Shown here: positions 51,300 to 60,719 of the stretch, in pieces
How the letters are laid out: each line of letters starts with the position of its first letter
Numbering within the stretch: position 1 is the first letter of the stretch
Source of the DNA: Oscillospiraceae bacterium
GTDB lineage: Bacteria > Bacillota > Clostridia > Oscillospirales > Oscillospiraceae
Length of the DNA stretch: 64,000 nucleotides
NCBI GenBank assembly: GCA_015068455.1
Contig: SVKO01000007.1
Coordinates: 62,001-126,000, forward strand
Direction: 5' to 3'
Program-made: the position numbers and the translations under genes
Notes under the pieces: generated by a model
What the model was told of the DNA's origin: nothing
Databases searched by the model: none
The model's input: the letters and a program-made list of their open reading frames with translations, nothing else

Positions 51300-53371
51300 T
51301 GGGTCTCCTCCTTGGTCGCGGTTGAAAGGTATCGCTGCATAATTGTCACGAATTGGGCACGGGTCGCCTGCCCCGTGGGCTGTAAATAAAGGCGTCCATC
51401 CACGCGGGTGCCCTTGATCAGTTCCTGTTCCACGGCCCAGGCCAGGGGCGCTTCCGCCCAGCCGGGGACGGCTGCGCGGTCCGGGAACGGATCAAGCGAC
51501 GACGGGTCTGCGCCGCCGGCGCCGGCAAAGCGGCAGAACAGAGCAGCCAGCTGGGCGCGGGAGACGGGCGCGTCGGGATGGAACCGGCCGTCGTTATAGC
51601 CCAGGACGATCCCGTTCTCCGTCGCCCAGGCCAGGGCCTGCTCGTAGAAGCAGCCGGAGGGCACATCCGGGAAATCGGCCCTCCCCTGCGCCGCAGGGCT
51701 TCCCGCGGCGCGGTGGAGGATGGTCACCACCTCGCTGCGGCGGATGGATGCGTCGGGACGGAAGGTCCCGTCGTTATAGCCCTTGATCAGTCCCATGGCG
51801 ACGCTGTCGCGCACGTCCTGATAATACCAGGTGCCGAAGGCCATGTCGCTGAACATGGCTGAAGGATCATAGGGATCGTACTCGCCATCGGGCACCTGGG
51901 TGGTATACCAGGTCTTCCCATCCTCCGGGTAGGAATACACGCCGAAGAGGGTGGCGGAGCTGTCGCCGAAGCTCAGCGGGTCCGGGTCGCTGTAACCGAA
52001 GCGGAAGGTTTCGCCGGGGCGGAACAGCGTGACGGGAATCTGCAGCGCGTCCGGGAAGGGCTCCAGCGACCAGCCGGCAAAGCTGAAGCTGTGCTCCTGG
52101 CTGCGGGGCTTTCCCGCGGGGGTGGGCAGCCGCCCGGAATAAAACACAAACCCGCGGATATCCGGACATTTGACGCCGTCCGGCAGCTCAAAATGCAGAA
52201 TAAAATCCTGCCGCGGGAGCCGCCAGTCGCTGCGCACCGTCTGCACCGCGTCGGGGTCGGCCGGAAAAGGATCCTCTGCCGAAACGACCACAGGAAACGC
52301 TTCCCCGCGTCTTTTGGCATCCGCTGCGGTATGGCTGATCAGGCCGGAGGACCAGTTGTTATATGCGCAGATCTGCGGCGAACAGTCCCACGCGCCCCAT
52401 GCGCGCTTCATTTCCGATGCGGCCCGGGCGACGGTGCCGCCCTTGGTCAGCTCATCCATGAAGGTGACCATCCAGCAGCTGTCGCCGCCGAAGGTCACGT
52501 CCTTGGAGTAGCCGTAAACCGCGCCGGCGCCTTTGTCCAGCAGCGGCGCGCAAAGGCCGTCGGTGGCCATGCCGTAGCAGGTGCCGCTCCAGAACAGGCC
52601 GCCCGCGGCGGGCTTGTCCATATGGTCGGCGATCACCGTACCGTCCACCTCAAAGAAATACATTTCGTCGCTGTATCTGACATAATATGTATGGCTCGCG
52701 CCGGTCTCGGGGTCCACCGCGTAATCCCGGGCCGTGAGTCCCCTGCCGCTTTGCAGGCAGATAAAGGAGCTGACGCCCTCGGGATCACGGTCGCCGTGGC
52801 TGTCGATCAGCACCACGGCGCAGGATTCCACCGCATCGGCGATGGCATCGATGGTGGCCTCCGACCGCTCATACCGGTGATATTGTCCGCCGGTAAAATG
52901 GGCCAGCGTTTCGCCCCAGGAATCATAGATGCCCCCGGGGCCCTCAAAGGCATCGTCCAGGCCGTAATAAGGCGCAAACAGGCAGACGTCCAGCGCCTCG
53001 GGAACGGCGCTTTTCCGCGCGGGCTCCTCCGCAGGCGCCGGGCTCATCCCGGAAGCGAGGGAATCAAGATAGGAGCTGAATCTGCACGCGACGCCGTCCT
53101 GCGTCCTCCAGGTCAGATCGTTGCCGATCCGGCGCACGCTGCCGGGCTCGACGCCGTCGGCCCACGCAAGCACCTGCTCCACGCTGTCGGCCCGGGCCGT
53201 CTCGTCCGAGGCCGCCTTGCGTCCGTTCAGCCTGCCATAGATCCGGTCAAAGATCTCATCGGCACAGGCATAGTCCGGCTGTGTCGGGCTTTGTGCTGCG
53301 GCAGCAGGCGGGATCATTCCCGCCAGCAATGCCAGGAGCAGCGGCAAAAGAAGCAGTTTGAGAGATCTCAT
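51296..53371 (-). CDS. SLH-anchored clan CD (gingipain/caspase-like) peptidase-like protein
   Basis: A 691-residue exported protein. Signal peptide 1-26. The region about 120-370 resembles clan CD cysteine peptidases: a strand ending in VVLIDSHGDRD (His-Gly) and later GLFWSGTCYGMATDG (Cys after a small residue), then GAGAVYGYSKDVT. The middle is a beta-rich region. The C-terminal 190 residues are three SLH repeats (AVAMGLIKGYNDGTFRPDAS-type) for wall attachment. The dyad is inferred from motif order only; a non-peptidase role is possible. It is between GH25 and lysA, with a 4-base overlap to lysA. Confidence 0.75.
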   Translation of the reverse strand: MRSLKLLLLPLLLALLAGMIPPAAAAQSPTQPDYACADEIFDRIYGRLNGRKAASDETARADSVEQVLAWADGVEPGSVRRIGNDLTWRTQDGVACRFSSYLDSLASGMSPAPAEEPARKSAVPEALDVCLFAPYYGLDDAFEGPGGIYDSWGETLAHFTGGQYHRYERSEATIDAIADAVESCAVVLIDSHGDRDPEGVSSFICLQSGRGLTARDYAVDPETGASHTYYVRYSDEMYFFEVDGTVIADHMDKPAAGGLFWSGTCYGMATDGLCAPLLDKGAGAVYGYSKDVTFGGDSCWMVTFMDELTKGGTVARAASEMKRAWGAWDCSPQICAYNNWSSGLISHTAADAKRRGEAFPVVVSAEDPFPADPDAVQTVRSDWRLPRQDFILHFELPDGVKCPDIRGFVFYSGRLPTPAGKPRSQEHSFSFAGWSLEPFPDALQIPVTLFRPGETFRFGYSDPDPLSFGDSSATLFGVYSYPEDGKTWYTTQVPDGEYDPYDPSAMFSDMAFGTWYYQDVRDSVAMGLIKGYNDGTFRPDASIRRSEVVTILHRAAGSPAAQGRADFPDVPSGCFYEQALAWATENGIVLGYNDGRFHPDAPVSRAQLAALFCRFAGAGGADPSSLDPFPDRAAVPGWAEAPLAWAVEQELIKGTRVDGRLYLQPTGQATRAQFVTIMQRYLSTATKEETQ

Positions 53372-53392
53372 TCCGGCGCCTCCTGAAAAACG

Positions 53393-54277
53393 TCAGTTCT
53401 TGTAGTCTCGGTAGCAGAGATTCAGATCCACGGCGGTCCCGATGCCGGGCACAGCGCCCTGGTTGGTATATTGCCAGAGCTGCACCTCATAGGCAAAGCT
53501 CTGGGCGTCGGCATATTCGGCCAGCCACAGGTCATACGAGCGGAGCGCACGCAGGTCATAGCTGTTGTAGCCGTCGCTCTGGTTGAAATAGACGCCCGCA
53601 TCGTAGCCCGCGTTTTCGATCTCGGCGCAGAAGGCCCGGGCAAATTCGGTCATCTCCGGCCCTGTCACCTCGTCGGTGCGGGCTTCGGTGGTGATGCTCT
53701 CCCAATCGAACATGACCGGATAGGTAATGGAATAGCCGTCGATGGCATCCAGGACGAACCACGCCTCCTCCTTCGCCTCCTGCACGCTGGTGGCCTGGGA
53801 GAAGAAATAGACGCCCACATCCAGCCCGGCAGCCAGCGCGCCGCGGATGTTTTCCTCGGCCGTGGTATCGGGAAAAATGTCACCGTCGGTAAAGCCTCGG
53901 TAGCCCACCCGCACGATGGCGAATTCCACGCCGGCATCCGCCACCTGCTGCCAGTCGATCCCCTGCTGGTGGGACGAGACGTCCACGCCCGTGCGGGAAA
54001 CCTCGCTTGCGGCACACTGTATATAATCGCCGTTTTTGTAGTAATCTGTCTGGCTGTATGGGTTCACCGGGATGGACTGATCCGCCGGAGACAGCAGATT
54101 GACCACATACTGTCCTCCCAGCCGCGTCGTCTGGAGCAGCGCGGTGAAGAAATCCGCCTCGGTATGGCGCATGTACACCCGCGCGGCGATCAGATCCGCA
54201 AGCAGGAGCGCGCTGAGCAGCAGAAGTACCACGGTGAGAAGGATCGGCTTCTTTTTTCTTTTTTTGCGTTTCGCCAT
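53393..54277 (-). CDS. GH25 lysozyme-like muramidase
   Basis: A 294-residue membrane-anchored enzyme with a basic N-terminus and one membrane helix (about 11-32). The glycoside hydrolase 25 domain (about 95-294) has the start GVDVSSHQQGIDWQQVADAG, AIVRVGYRGF, VGVYFFSQA and the catalytic acid pair in PVMFDWES (Asp-x-Glu). It cleaves the MurNAc-GlcNAc bond of peptidoglycan. ATG 54277 has GGGAGG upstream; the longer open frame crosses the promoter. First gene of the run with the SLH peptidase and lysA. Confidence 0.92.
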   Translation of the reverse strand: MAKRKKRKKKPILLTVVLLLLSALLLADLIAARVYMRHTEADFFTALLQTTRLGGQYVVNLLSPADQSIPVNPYSQTDYYKNGDYIQCAASEVSRTGVDVSSHQQGIDWQQVADAGVEFAIVRVGYRGFTDGDIFPDTTAEENIRGALAAGLDVGVYFFSQATSVQEAKEEAWFVLDAIDGYSITYPVMFDWESITTEARTDEVTGPEMTEFARAFCAEIENAGYDAGVYFNQSDGYNSYDLRALRSYDLWLAEYADAQSFAYEVQLWQYTNQGAVPGIGTAVDLNLCYRDYKN

Positions 54278-54310
54278 TTTGCCTCCCGTTCGGGTCGAGT
54301 AGTAGTTGTA

Positions 54311-54339
54311 AGTATAGCACATTCGGCCTGGTTCTACAA
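54311..54339 (-). promoter_or_regulatory. Promoter of the GH25-peptidase-lysA run
   Basis: On the - strand, TTGTAG (54339-54334) and TATACT (54316-54311), 17-base spacing, 34 bases before the GH25 ATG. Confidence 0.65.
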
Positions 54340-54382
54340 GAATTTGTTTTTTGCGCGGCGGAAAAGCCGCAAGCAAAAGGGA

Positions 54383-54411
54383 TTGATTTTTTCTCGATTT
54401 CATGTCACAAT
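54383..54411 (+). promoter_or_regulatory. Possible promoter of the CapA-like gene
   Basis: TTGATT (54383-54388) and CACAAT (54406-54411), 17-base spacing, 30 bases before the ATG; AAGGAG lies between. The -10 is weak. Confidence 0.45.
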
Positions 54412-54440
54412 AGAGGCACATTGCTTATAAGGAGTAACAC

Positions 54441-55778
54441 ATGGAACAAGAACTCCATCAAAATTTAGAAGAAGACCGTTTGGAAAAGGTGCAGCAGCAG
54501 CGCCGGCTGCGCAAGCGTCGGCGGCGGATCTCCGTATTGATTACCGTGCTGGCCATCGCTCTGCTGATCGGCGCGATCATCCTGATCCTGGACAACGGCG
54601 GCGCCATTCTCTCGGGATTGCTGGACAAGCGTCCCGTCGCATCGGAGGAGGCCCCGGTGATCAGCACATCGAAGGAGCAGTATTCCTCCGTCACCATTGC
54701 CGCCACGGGCAGCATTTTTATCAGCGACCATCTGCTCTCCGACGCCCGCCAGAGCGACGGATATGATTTCTCCCCCTGCTTCTTCGGCACGGCAAAGGAG
54801 CTCAGCAGCGCCGACCTGACCGTGGGGAACCTGGTGTGCAATTTTGCCGGCTCTCCCTATGGCTCGGCCACCTCCAGCTCCCCCGCCGTTCTGGCCAGCA
54901 CCCTCGCCGGACAGGGCTTTGATCTGCTGCAGACAGCCAACTGCGCCTCCATCTCCAACGGCATGACGGGTCTGGAATCCACCATCGACACGATCTGCGC
55001 CGCCGGGATGCAGAACGTGGGCACCTTCCCTTCGGCGCAGGCGCGGAGCGACTGCGGCGGCGTGACGATGGTCGAGGCCAACGGCATGCGCCTGGCGTTT
55101 ATCGCCTTCACCAAGGGTCTGGGCAACCTGAGTCTGCCGGAAGACGCCGCAGGGACCGTCAATCTGCTCTATTCCGACTATGACACAAACTATTCCGAGC
55201 TGGATACCGACGGGATCATCGAGGTCATGGACGCGGCAAAGAAGCAGAATCCCGACGTCATCATCGTGCTGGTGCACTGGGGCAGCGAATACAGCCAGGA
55301 AGTCAGCAGTACCCAGCGGATGCTGGAGGATCTGCTGTACGAAAACGGCGCCGACGCCATCATCGGCACCCATTCACACATTGTGGGCCCCATCGAGGAA
55401 AAAAGCGTCACCCTGGCCGACGGCACCGAAAAGAAAGTGGTCACCGCCTATGACCTTGGCGACTTCTATACCGATTCCACCAAGCCCGACACCCAGACCA
55501 GCGCCATTTTGAAGCTCACCTTTACCCGCAACAACCGTTCCGGCCGATCCAAGCTCACGGAATACAGCTATACGCCGGTCTATTGCGCCGATTTCGGCCC
55601 CCAGGAGCCGAACCGCTATCAGGTGCTGAGCATTCAGAATGCCATGGAACTGTATGAAAACAACTACGTCTATCATGTGCCCGATGCGATCTATGCCCAG
55701 CTGAGCGACGAGCTCGCCGCCTTCGAGGCGCATATTGCCCCGCTCCCGCCGGAGGAGCCGGAGGAAGAAGAGGAATAA
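54441..55778 (+). CDS. CapA-family metallophosphoesterase-like membrane protein
   Basis: A 445-residue protein with a basic coiled N-terminus, one membrane helix (about 31-50) and an external CapA (PGA_cap) domain. Family landmarks are recognisable: LVHWGSEYS, Q in SSTQRMLEDL, GADAIIGTHSHIVGPIE and AYDLGDFY. Several metal-ligand motifs are altered: the usual GDI near the start is TGSIFI, NLE is NLVCN, and the ANNH motif is ANCAS. It may therefore be catalytically weak or inactive and serve a structural role at the wall. The end is a Pro/Glu-rich tail. Confidence 0.82.
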   Translation: MEQELHQNLEEDRLEKVQQQRRLRKRRRRISVLITVLAIALLIGAIILILDNGGAILSGLLDKRPVASEEAPVISTSKEQYSSVTIAATGSIFISDHLLSDARQSDGYDFSPCFFGTAKELSSADLTVGNLVCNFAGSPYGSATSSSPAVLASTLAGQGFDLLQTANCASISNGMTGLESTIDTICAAGMQNVGTFPSAQARSDCGGVTMVEANGMRLAFIAFTKGLGNLSLPEDAAGTVNLLYSDYDTNYSELDTDGIIEVMDAAKKQNPDVIIVLVHWGSEYSQEVSSTQRMLEDLLYENGADAIIGTHSHIVGPIEEKSVTLADGTEKKVVTAYDLGDFYTDSTKPDTQTSAILKLTFTRNNRSGRSKLTEYSYTPVYCADFGPQEPNRYQVLSIQNAMELYENNYVYHVPDAIYAQLSDELAAFEAHIAPLPPEEPEEEEE

Positions 55779-55801
55779 ACCGAACCGGGAGGCGTACTTT
55801 C

Positions 55802-56287
55802 ATGAAAACCATCGTCATCTGCTATTCTCTGACCGGCAACACCGCCTGGACTGCCCGGCGTCTTGCCGAAGCCCTGGGCGCGGATCTGCTGGAGCTCAAA
55901 TCCCGCAAAGCCTACCCCGACCGCGGCTTCCGGAAATTCCTCCGGGGCGGCAAAAGCGCCATGGCGGCCGAGTGTCCCCCGCTGGAGCCATATGATTTCC
56001 ACGCCGGGCAGTATGACCGCGTCATTTTCGCCACGCCCCTGTGGGCAGGACGCATCGCACCGCCGCTGCGCACCTTTCTGACCGAGCAGCGCGCCGCGCT
56101 CAGCGGAAAGCGGTTCGCCGCGGTCATCTGCTGCGGCGGAGGAAAGGACGACAAAGCCCTCGCCCAGATCCGTGAACTGCTGGGAGCCGAATTGGACGCC
56201 GCCGTGCGTCTGGTCGATCCGAAGGACCGCCCCGCGCCGGACAACGACCGCCGGCTTGAAGAATTCTGCCGCGCCATGGAGGCATAA
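55802..56287 (+). CDS. Flavodoxin-like protein
   Basis: A 161-residue single-domain protein. The FMN phosphate loop is YSLTGNTAWTARRLA at the N-terminus and the isoalloxazine region is FATPLWAGRIAPPLRTFL, as in small flavodoxins of anaerobes. It would carry electrons or act in a quinone/protective reductase role. It follows the CapA-like gene after 23 bases and precedes a lipoprotein after 12, so the three are likely co-transcribed. Confidence 0.88.
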   Translation: MKTIVICYSLTGNTAWTARRLAEALGADLLELKSRKAYPDRGFRKFLRGGKSAMAAECPPLEPYDFHAGQYDRVIFATPLWAGRIAPPLRTFLTEQRAALSGKRFAAVICCGGGKDDKALAQIRELLGAELDAAVRLVDPKDRPAPDNDRRLEEFCRAMEA

Positions 56288-56299
56288 GGAGGAAACGCC

Positions 56300-56803
56300 A
56301 TGAAACGAATCGCAGCCATGCTTTTGGTCCTGGCGCTGCTCGGATCGCTGAGCGCCTGCAGGACAAAGTCCGAGCCTGCCCCCGAGGCAGCGCCCGCGCC
56401 GGAGAATACCGCCCCTCCGGCGGATGAGAGCGCCCCTCCGTCCGAGGAGGAAACCGAAGCCGCTCCGTTTCCCGACGACATCGTCGGCTCCTGGATCCTG
56501 GTGGACAGCAACGACACAGAGCTGACAGAAGAGCTTTTCCCCAGGGCAAAGGAACTGGGCGGGACCATGGAGATCGGCGCGGACGGCCTGCTGTTCTGGA
56601 CCGTCGGCGCGTCCAGCGGTTCCGGCCGCATCCTTACCGCCGAAGGGGACGATGTATCCGCCGAACTCAGCCGCGGCCAAAACGGCGAGCTGGTGCCGGC
56701 GGCCGGCCTGCTCGAGCGCAGCAACGAAGCCCTCGCGCTCTATTTGAACTTTGGCGGCGTGGATCTCATCTGGGTCCATGTGCCGCCGAAAACACAGTCA
56801 TAA
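56300..56803 (+). CDS. Small lipoprotein of unknown function
   Basis: A 167-residue lipoprotein. The signal peptide ends in the lipobox LSAC (Cys 20). A Pro/Glu/Ala-rich spacer (about 24-58) is followed by a compact beta-rich domain (DDIVGSWILVDSNDTELTEE), a lipocalin-like pattern seen in many Firmicute lipoproteins. AAGGAGG precedes the start. Role unknown. A strong bidirectional terminator follows. Confidence 0.8.
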   Translation: MKRIAAMLLVLALLGSLSACRTKSEPAPEAAPAPENTAPPADESAPPSEEETEAAPFPDDIVGSWILVDSNDTELTEELFPRAKELGGTMEIGADGLLFWTVGASSGSGRILTAEGDDVSAELSRGQNGELVPAAGLLERSNEALALYLNFGGVDLIWVHVPPKTQS

Positions 56804-56840
56804 AAAAATCCCCGAAGCGGAAGCTTCGGGGATTTTTACA
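56804..56840. terminator. Bidirectional terminator between lipoprotein and phosphatidyltransferase genes
   Basis: Stem AAATCCCCGAAGC / GCTTCGGGGATTT (56806-56835) with A-run before and T-run after. Confidence 0.88.
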
Positions 56841-56848
56841 TAGTAAAC

Positions 56849-57406
56849 TCAATTCTGCGCCGGCGTTTCCCGCAGGTGCATGATCAGTTCCTCCGCAGAG
56901 GAGAAGGCTGCAACGATGGCAAGCGCAATGCAGTAGGGCGTCAGGGCTGACGTCAGCAGCATGGGTCCCACGCCGAAAACCATGGCGCCGGTGGCCTTGT
57001 TTGCCAGGGTGTGCACCGCAGCGAAGCGGTGGAGCCGGATCGCCGCCACCAGATAGGCGGCAAGCCGCAGCGCCAGAACAAAGGCCACCACATACCAGAT
57101 CCAGCCGGGCAGACGCTTGCGCAGGCAGGGCAGCATTCGAATCATCGCCACGATATAGAACGTGAGATCCGCCACGCTGTCGAGCTTGGCGCCGAAGGCG
57201 CTGGCCGTCTTCAGTCTGCGGGCCAGGAATCCGTCCAGAAGATCCGTCAGGCCGCAGACGACATAGACGATATAAAACGCCATGCTCGGCAGCGGCAGAA
57301 AGATCAGGGCAATCCCGCCGATCAGACGCAGGGCTGTCAGTGAATTGGGGATCCACGCCCGGTTCGCGTATGCTTGCTGCACTTTTCCTCGTAACGTCAT
57401 ATCCAT
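56849..57406 (-). CDS. CDP-alcohol phosphatidyltransferase family protein
   Basis: A 185-residue integral membrane enzyme with about five to six helices. The catalytic signature D-x2-DG-x2-AR-x8-G-x3-D-x3-D is complete in TDLLDGFLARR followed by SAFGAKLDSVAD. It transfers a phosphatidyl group from CDP-diacylglycerol to an alcohol; glycerol phosphate (PgsA-type) is most common, but the acceptor cannot be read. It has its own consensus promoter and a terminator in common with the converging lipoprotein gene. Confidence 0.88.
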   Translation of the reverse strand: MDMTLRGKVQQAYANRAWIPNSLTALRLIGGIALIFLPLPSMAFYIVYVVCGLTDLLDGFLARRLKTASAFGAKLDSVADLTFYIVAMIRMLPCLRKRLPGWIWYVVAFVLALRLAAYLVAAIRLHRFAAVHTLANKATGAMVFGVGPMLLTSALTPYCIALAIVAAFSSAEELIMHLRETPAQN

Positions 57407-57448
57407 GCTCCCGTCGGCCGGCAGTCCGGCCTAAAAGTTGTAGAGATT

Positions 57449-57477
57449 ATTATAACCATATGCGGCGGATTTGTCAA
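57449..57477 (-). promoter_or_regulatory. Promoter of the CDP-alcohol phosphatidyltransferase gene
   Basis: On the - strand, consensus TTGACA (57477-57472) and TATAAT (57454-57449), 17-base spacing, 42 bases before the ATG. Confidence 0.8.
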
Positions 57478-57478
57478 A

Positions 57479-58693
57479 TCAGCGCTTTTTCTTTGCCAGC
57501 GGCTCCGATTTTTCCTGGGCAAGCATGAGCTCAGCCAGGATCTTGTTGGAAATCAGCATGCCCTTGGGGGTCAGATGGTAGTGCGTATCGTCCTGCCGGA
57601 CGAAGCCCATCTCGCGGAACCGGTCCAGGAGCTTGCCGATGGGCCGGAAGGGCAGCAGGAAACGGCGGGTATACTCCTCGGAGTCGATGCCCTGCACCGT
57701 GCGCAGGCGCAGCATCAGGTACTCCCCCGCCCGATCCCGGGAGGGGATATCCTCGCACTCGGACAAAACGGCGCCGCCCTTGAGCACGCCTTCGATATAG
57801 TCCATCAGATCGGCACGCACCGTGAACCGCTTGCCGGCGAAGTCACTGGCGGCCGAAGGGCCAAAGCCCAGGTATTCCTCTCCCAGCCAGTATTTGAGAT
57901 TATGGCGGGACTCAAACCCCGGTTTGGCAAAATTGGAGATCTCATACTGCCGGAAGCCGGCCTCGGCCAGGCGGTCGCAGGCATAGAGATACATATCCGC
58001 CTGGTCGTCCTCATCGGGGAGATTGCAGCAGTCGCGGTACTCCCACAGGGGGGTCCCCTCCTCCACCTTCAGCCCGTAGCAGCTCATATGCTCCGGTTCC
58101 AGCTCCAGCACATGGTCAAGGGTCGCCTTCCACTGCTCGAAGGTCTGACCGGGCAGACCGTAGATGAGGTCCAGGGAGATGTTGTCGAAGCCCGCCTTGC
58201 GGGCGTTTTTCACGCTCTGCACGGCCTGCTCATAGTTGTGGGGACGGCCGAGCTTTTTCAGCAGCTCGTCATTGTCGTTCTGCACGCCGAGGCTCATGCG
58301 GTTGAAGCCCTCGGAATGGAGCTTCTGCAGCAGCACCGGCGAAGCGCTGTCGGGATTGGCCTCAAAGGTCACCTCCGCGTCGGTCTGCACATCGAAGCGG
58401 CGCTGCAGTTCGTTGAAAATACGCACCAGGGCATCCGCGCCGAAGAACGAGGGGGTGCCGCCGCCGAAATACACGGTATCCACGGCGTACTCCGTGGCTC
58501 TGGCGCCGAACTCGCGGATGTGGGCGGGCAGGGCGTGCAGATACAGATCCGACAGCTCCTTCTGGCTGCCGCCCAGGGAATAGAAGTCGCAGTACTGGCA
58601 TTTGCTGCGGCAGAAAGGGATGTGGACGTAAATGCCCAGTTTTTTCTTGTCCGAGATGCGCTTTTGCAGCCGGAACAGTCTGGGAACGGGCAT
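57479..58693 (-). CDS. hemW: Radical SAM protein HemW (coproporphyrinogen oxidase-like)
   Basis: A 404-residue radical SAM protein. The cluster motif is PFCRSKCQYCDFYS (CxxxCxYC), followed by YFGGGTPS, SLGVQNDND and DLIYGLPGQ. The HemW-specific C-terminal domain (FGPSAASDF to the winged end) is present. HemW proteins are heme chaperones; they lack coproporphyrinogen oxidase activity despite frequent naming. ATG 58693 follows AAAGGAG. It lies 97 bases after lepA on the same strand, a common neighbour pair in Firmicutes. Confidence 0.93.
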   Translation of the reverse strand: MPVPRLFRLQKRISDKKKLGIYVHIPFCRSKCQYCDFYSLGGSQKELSDLYLHALPAHIREFGARATEYAVDTVYFGGGTPSFFGADALVRIFNELQRRFDVQTDAEVTFEANPDSASPVLLQKLHSEGFNRMSLGVQNDNDELLKKLGRPHNYEQAVQSVKNARKAGFDNISLDLIYGLPGQTFEQWKATLDHVLELEPEHMSCYGLKVEEGTPLWEYRDCCNLPDEDDQADMYLYACDRLAEAGFRQYEISNFAKPGFESRHNLKYWLGEEYLGFGPSAASDFAGKRFTVRADLMDYIEGVLKGGAVLSECEDIPSRDRAGEYLMLRLRTVQGIDSEEYTRRFLLPFRPIGKLLDRFREMGFVRQDDTHYHLTPKGMLISNKILAELMLAQEKSEPLAKKKR

Positions 58694-58790
58694 AATAAAA
58701 CTCCTTTCGTCATATACCGGGCTTCAGGATGGATGAACTGGCGTATCAAAAGTCATCCCCCTGCCCGGAATCGGACTGAAACTCCTTTTA

Positions 58791-60605
<1,815 letters not shown>

Positions 60606-60640
60606 CTCCTGCCTGGCGGTTAATCACGGTGAATACTACT

Positions 60641-60668
60641 ATTATACAGATTTTTCTTAGAAAGTAAA
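60641..60668 (-). promoter_or_regulatory. Promoter of lepA
   Basis: On the - strand, TTTACT (60668-60663) and perfect TATAAT (60646-60641), 16-base spacing, 35 bases before the ATG. Confidence 0.65.
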
Positions 60669-60682
60669 GGAAAACCGACGCA

Positions 60683-60715
60683 AACGGGGCTGCCTTCCGG
60701 GAAGGCAGCCCCGTT
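60683..60715 (-). terminator. Terminator after the VanW-family gene
   Basis: Long GC-rich stem AACGGGGCTGCCTTCC / GGAAGGCAGCCCCGTT (60683-60715). On the - strand it is followed by TGCGTCGGTTTTCC, a modest T-run. Confidence 0.7.
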
Positions 60716-60719
60716 GGGG

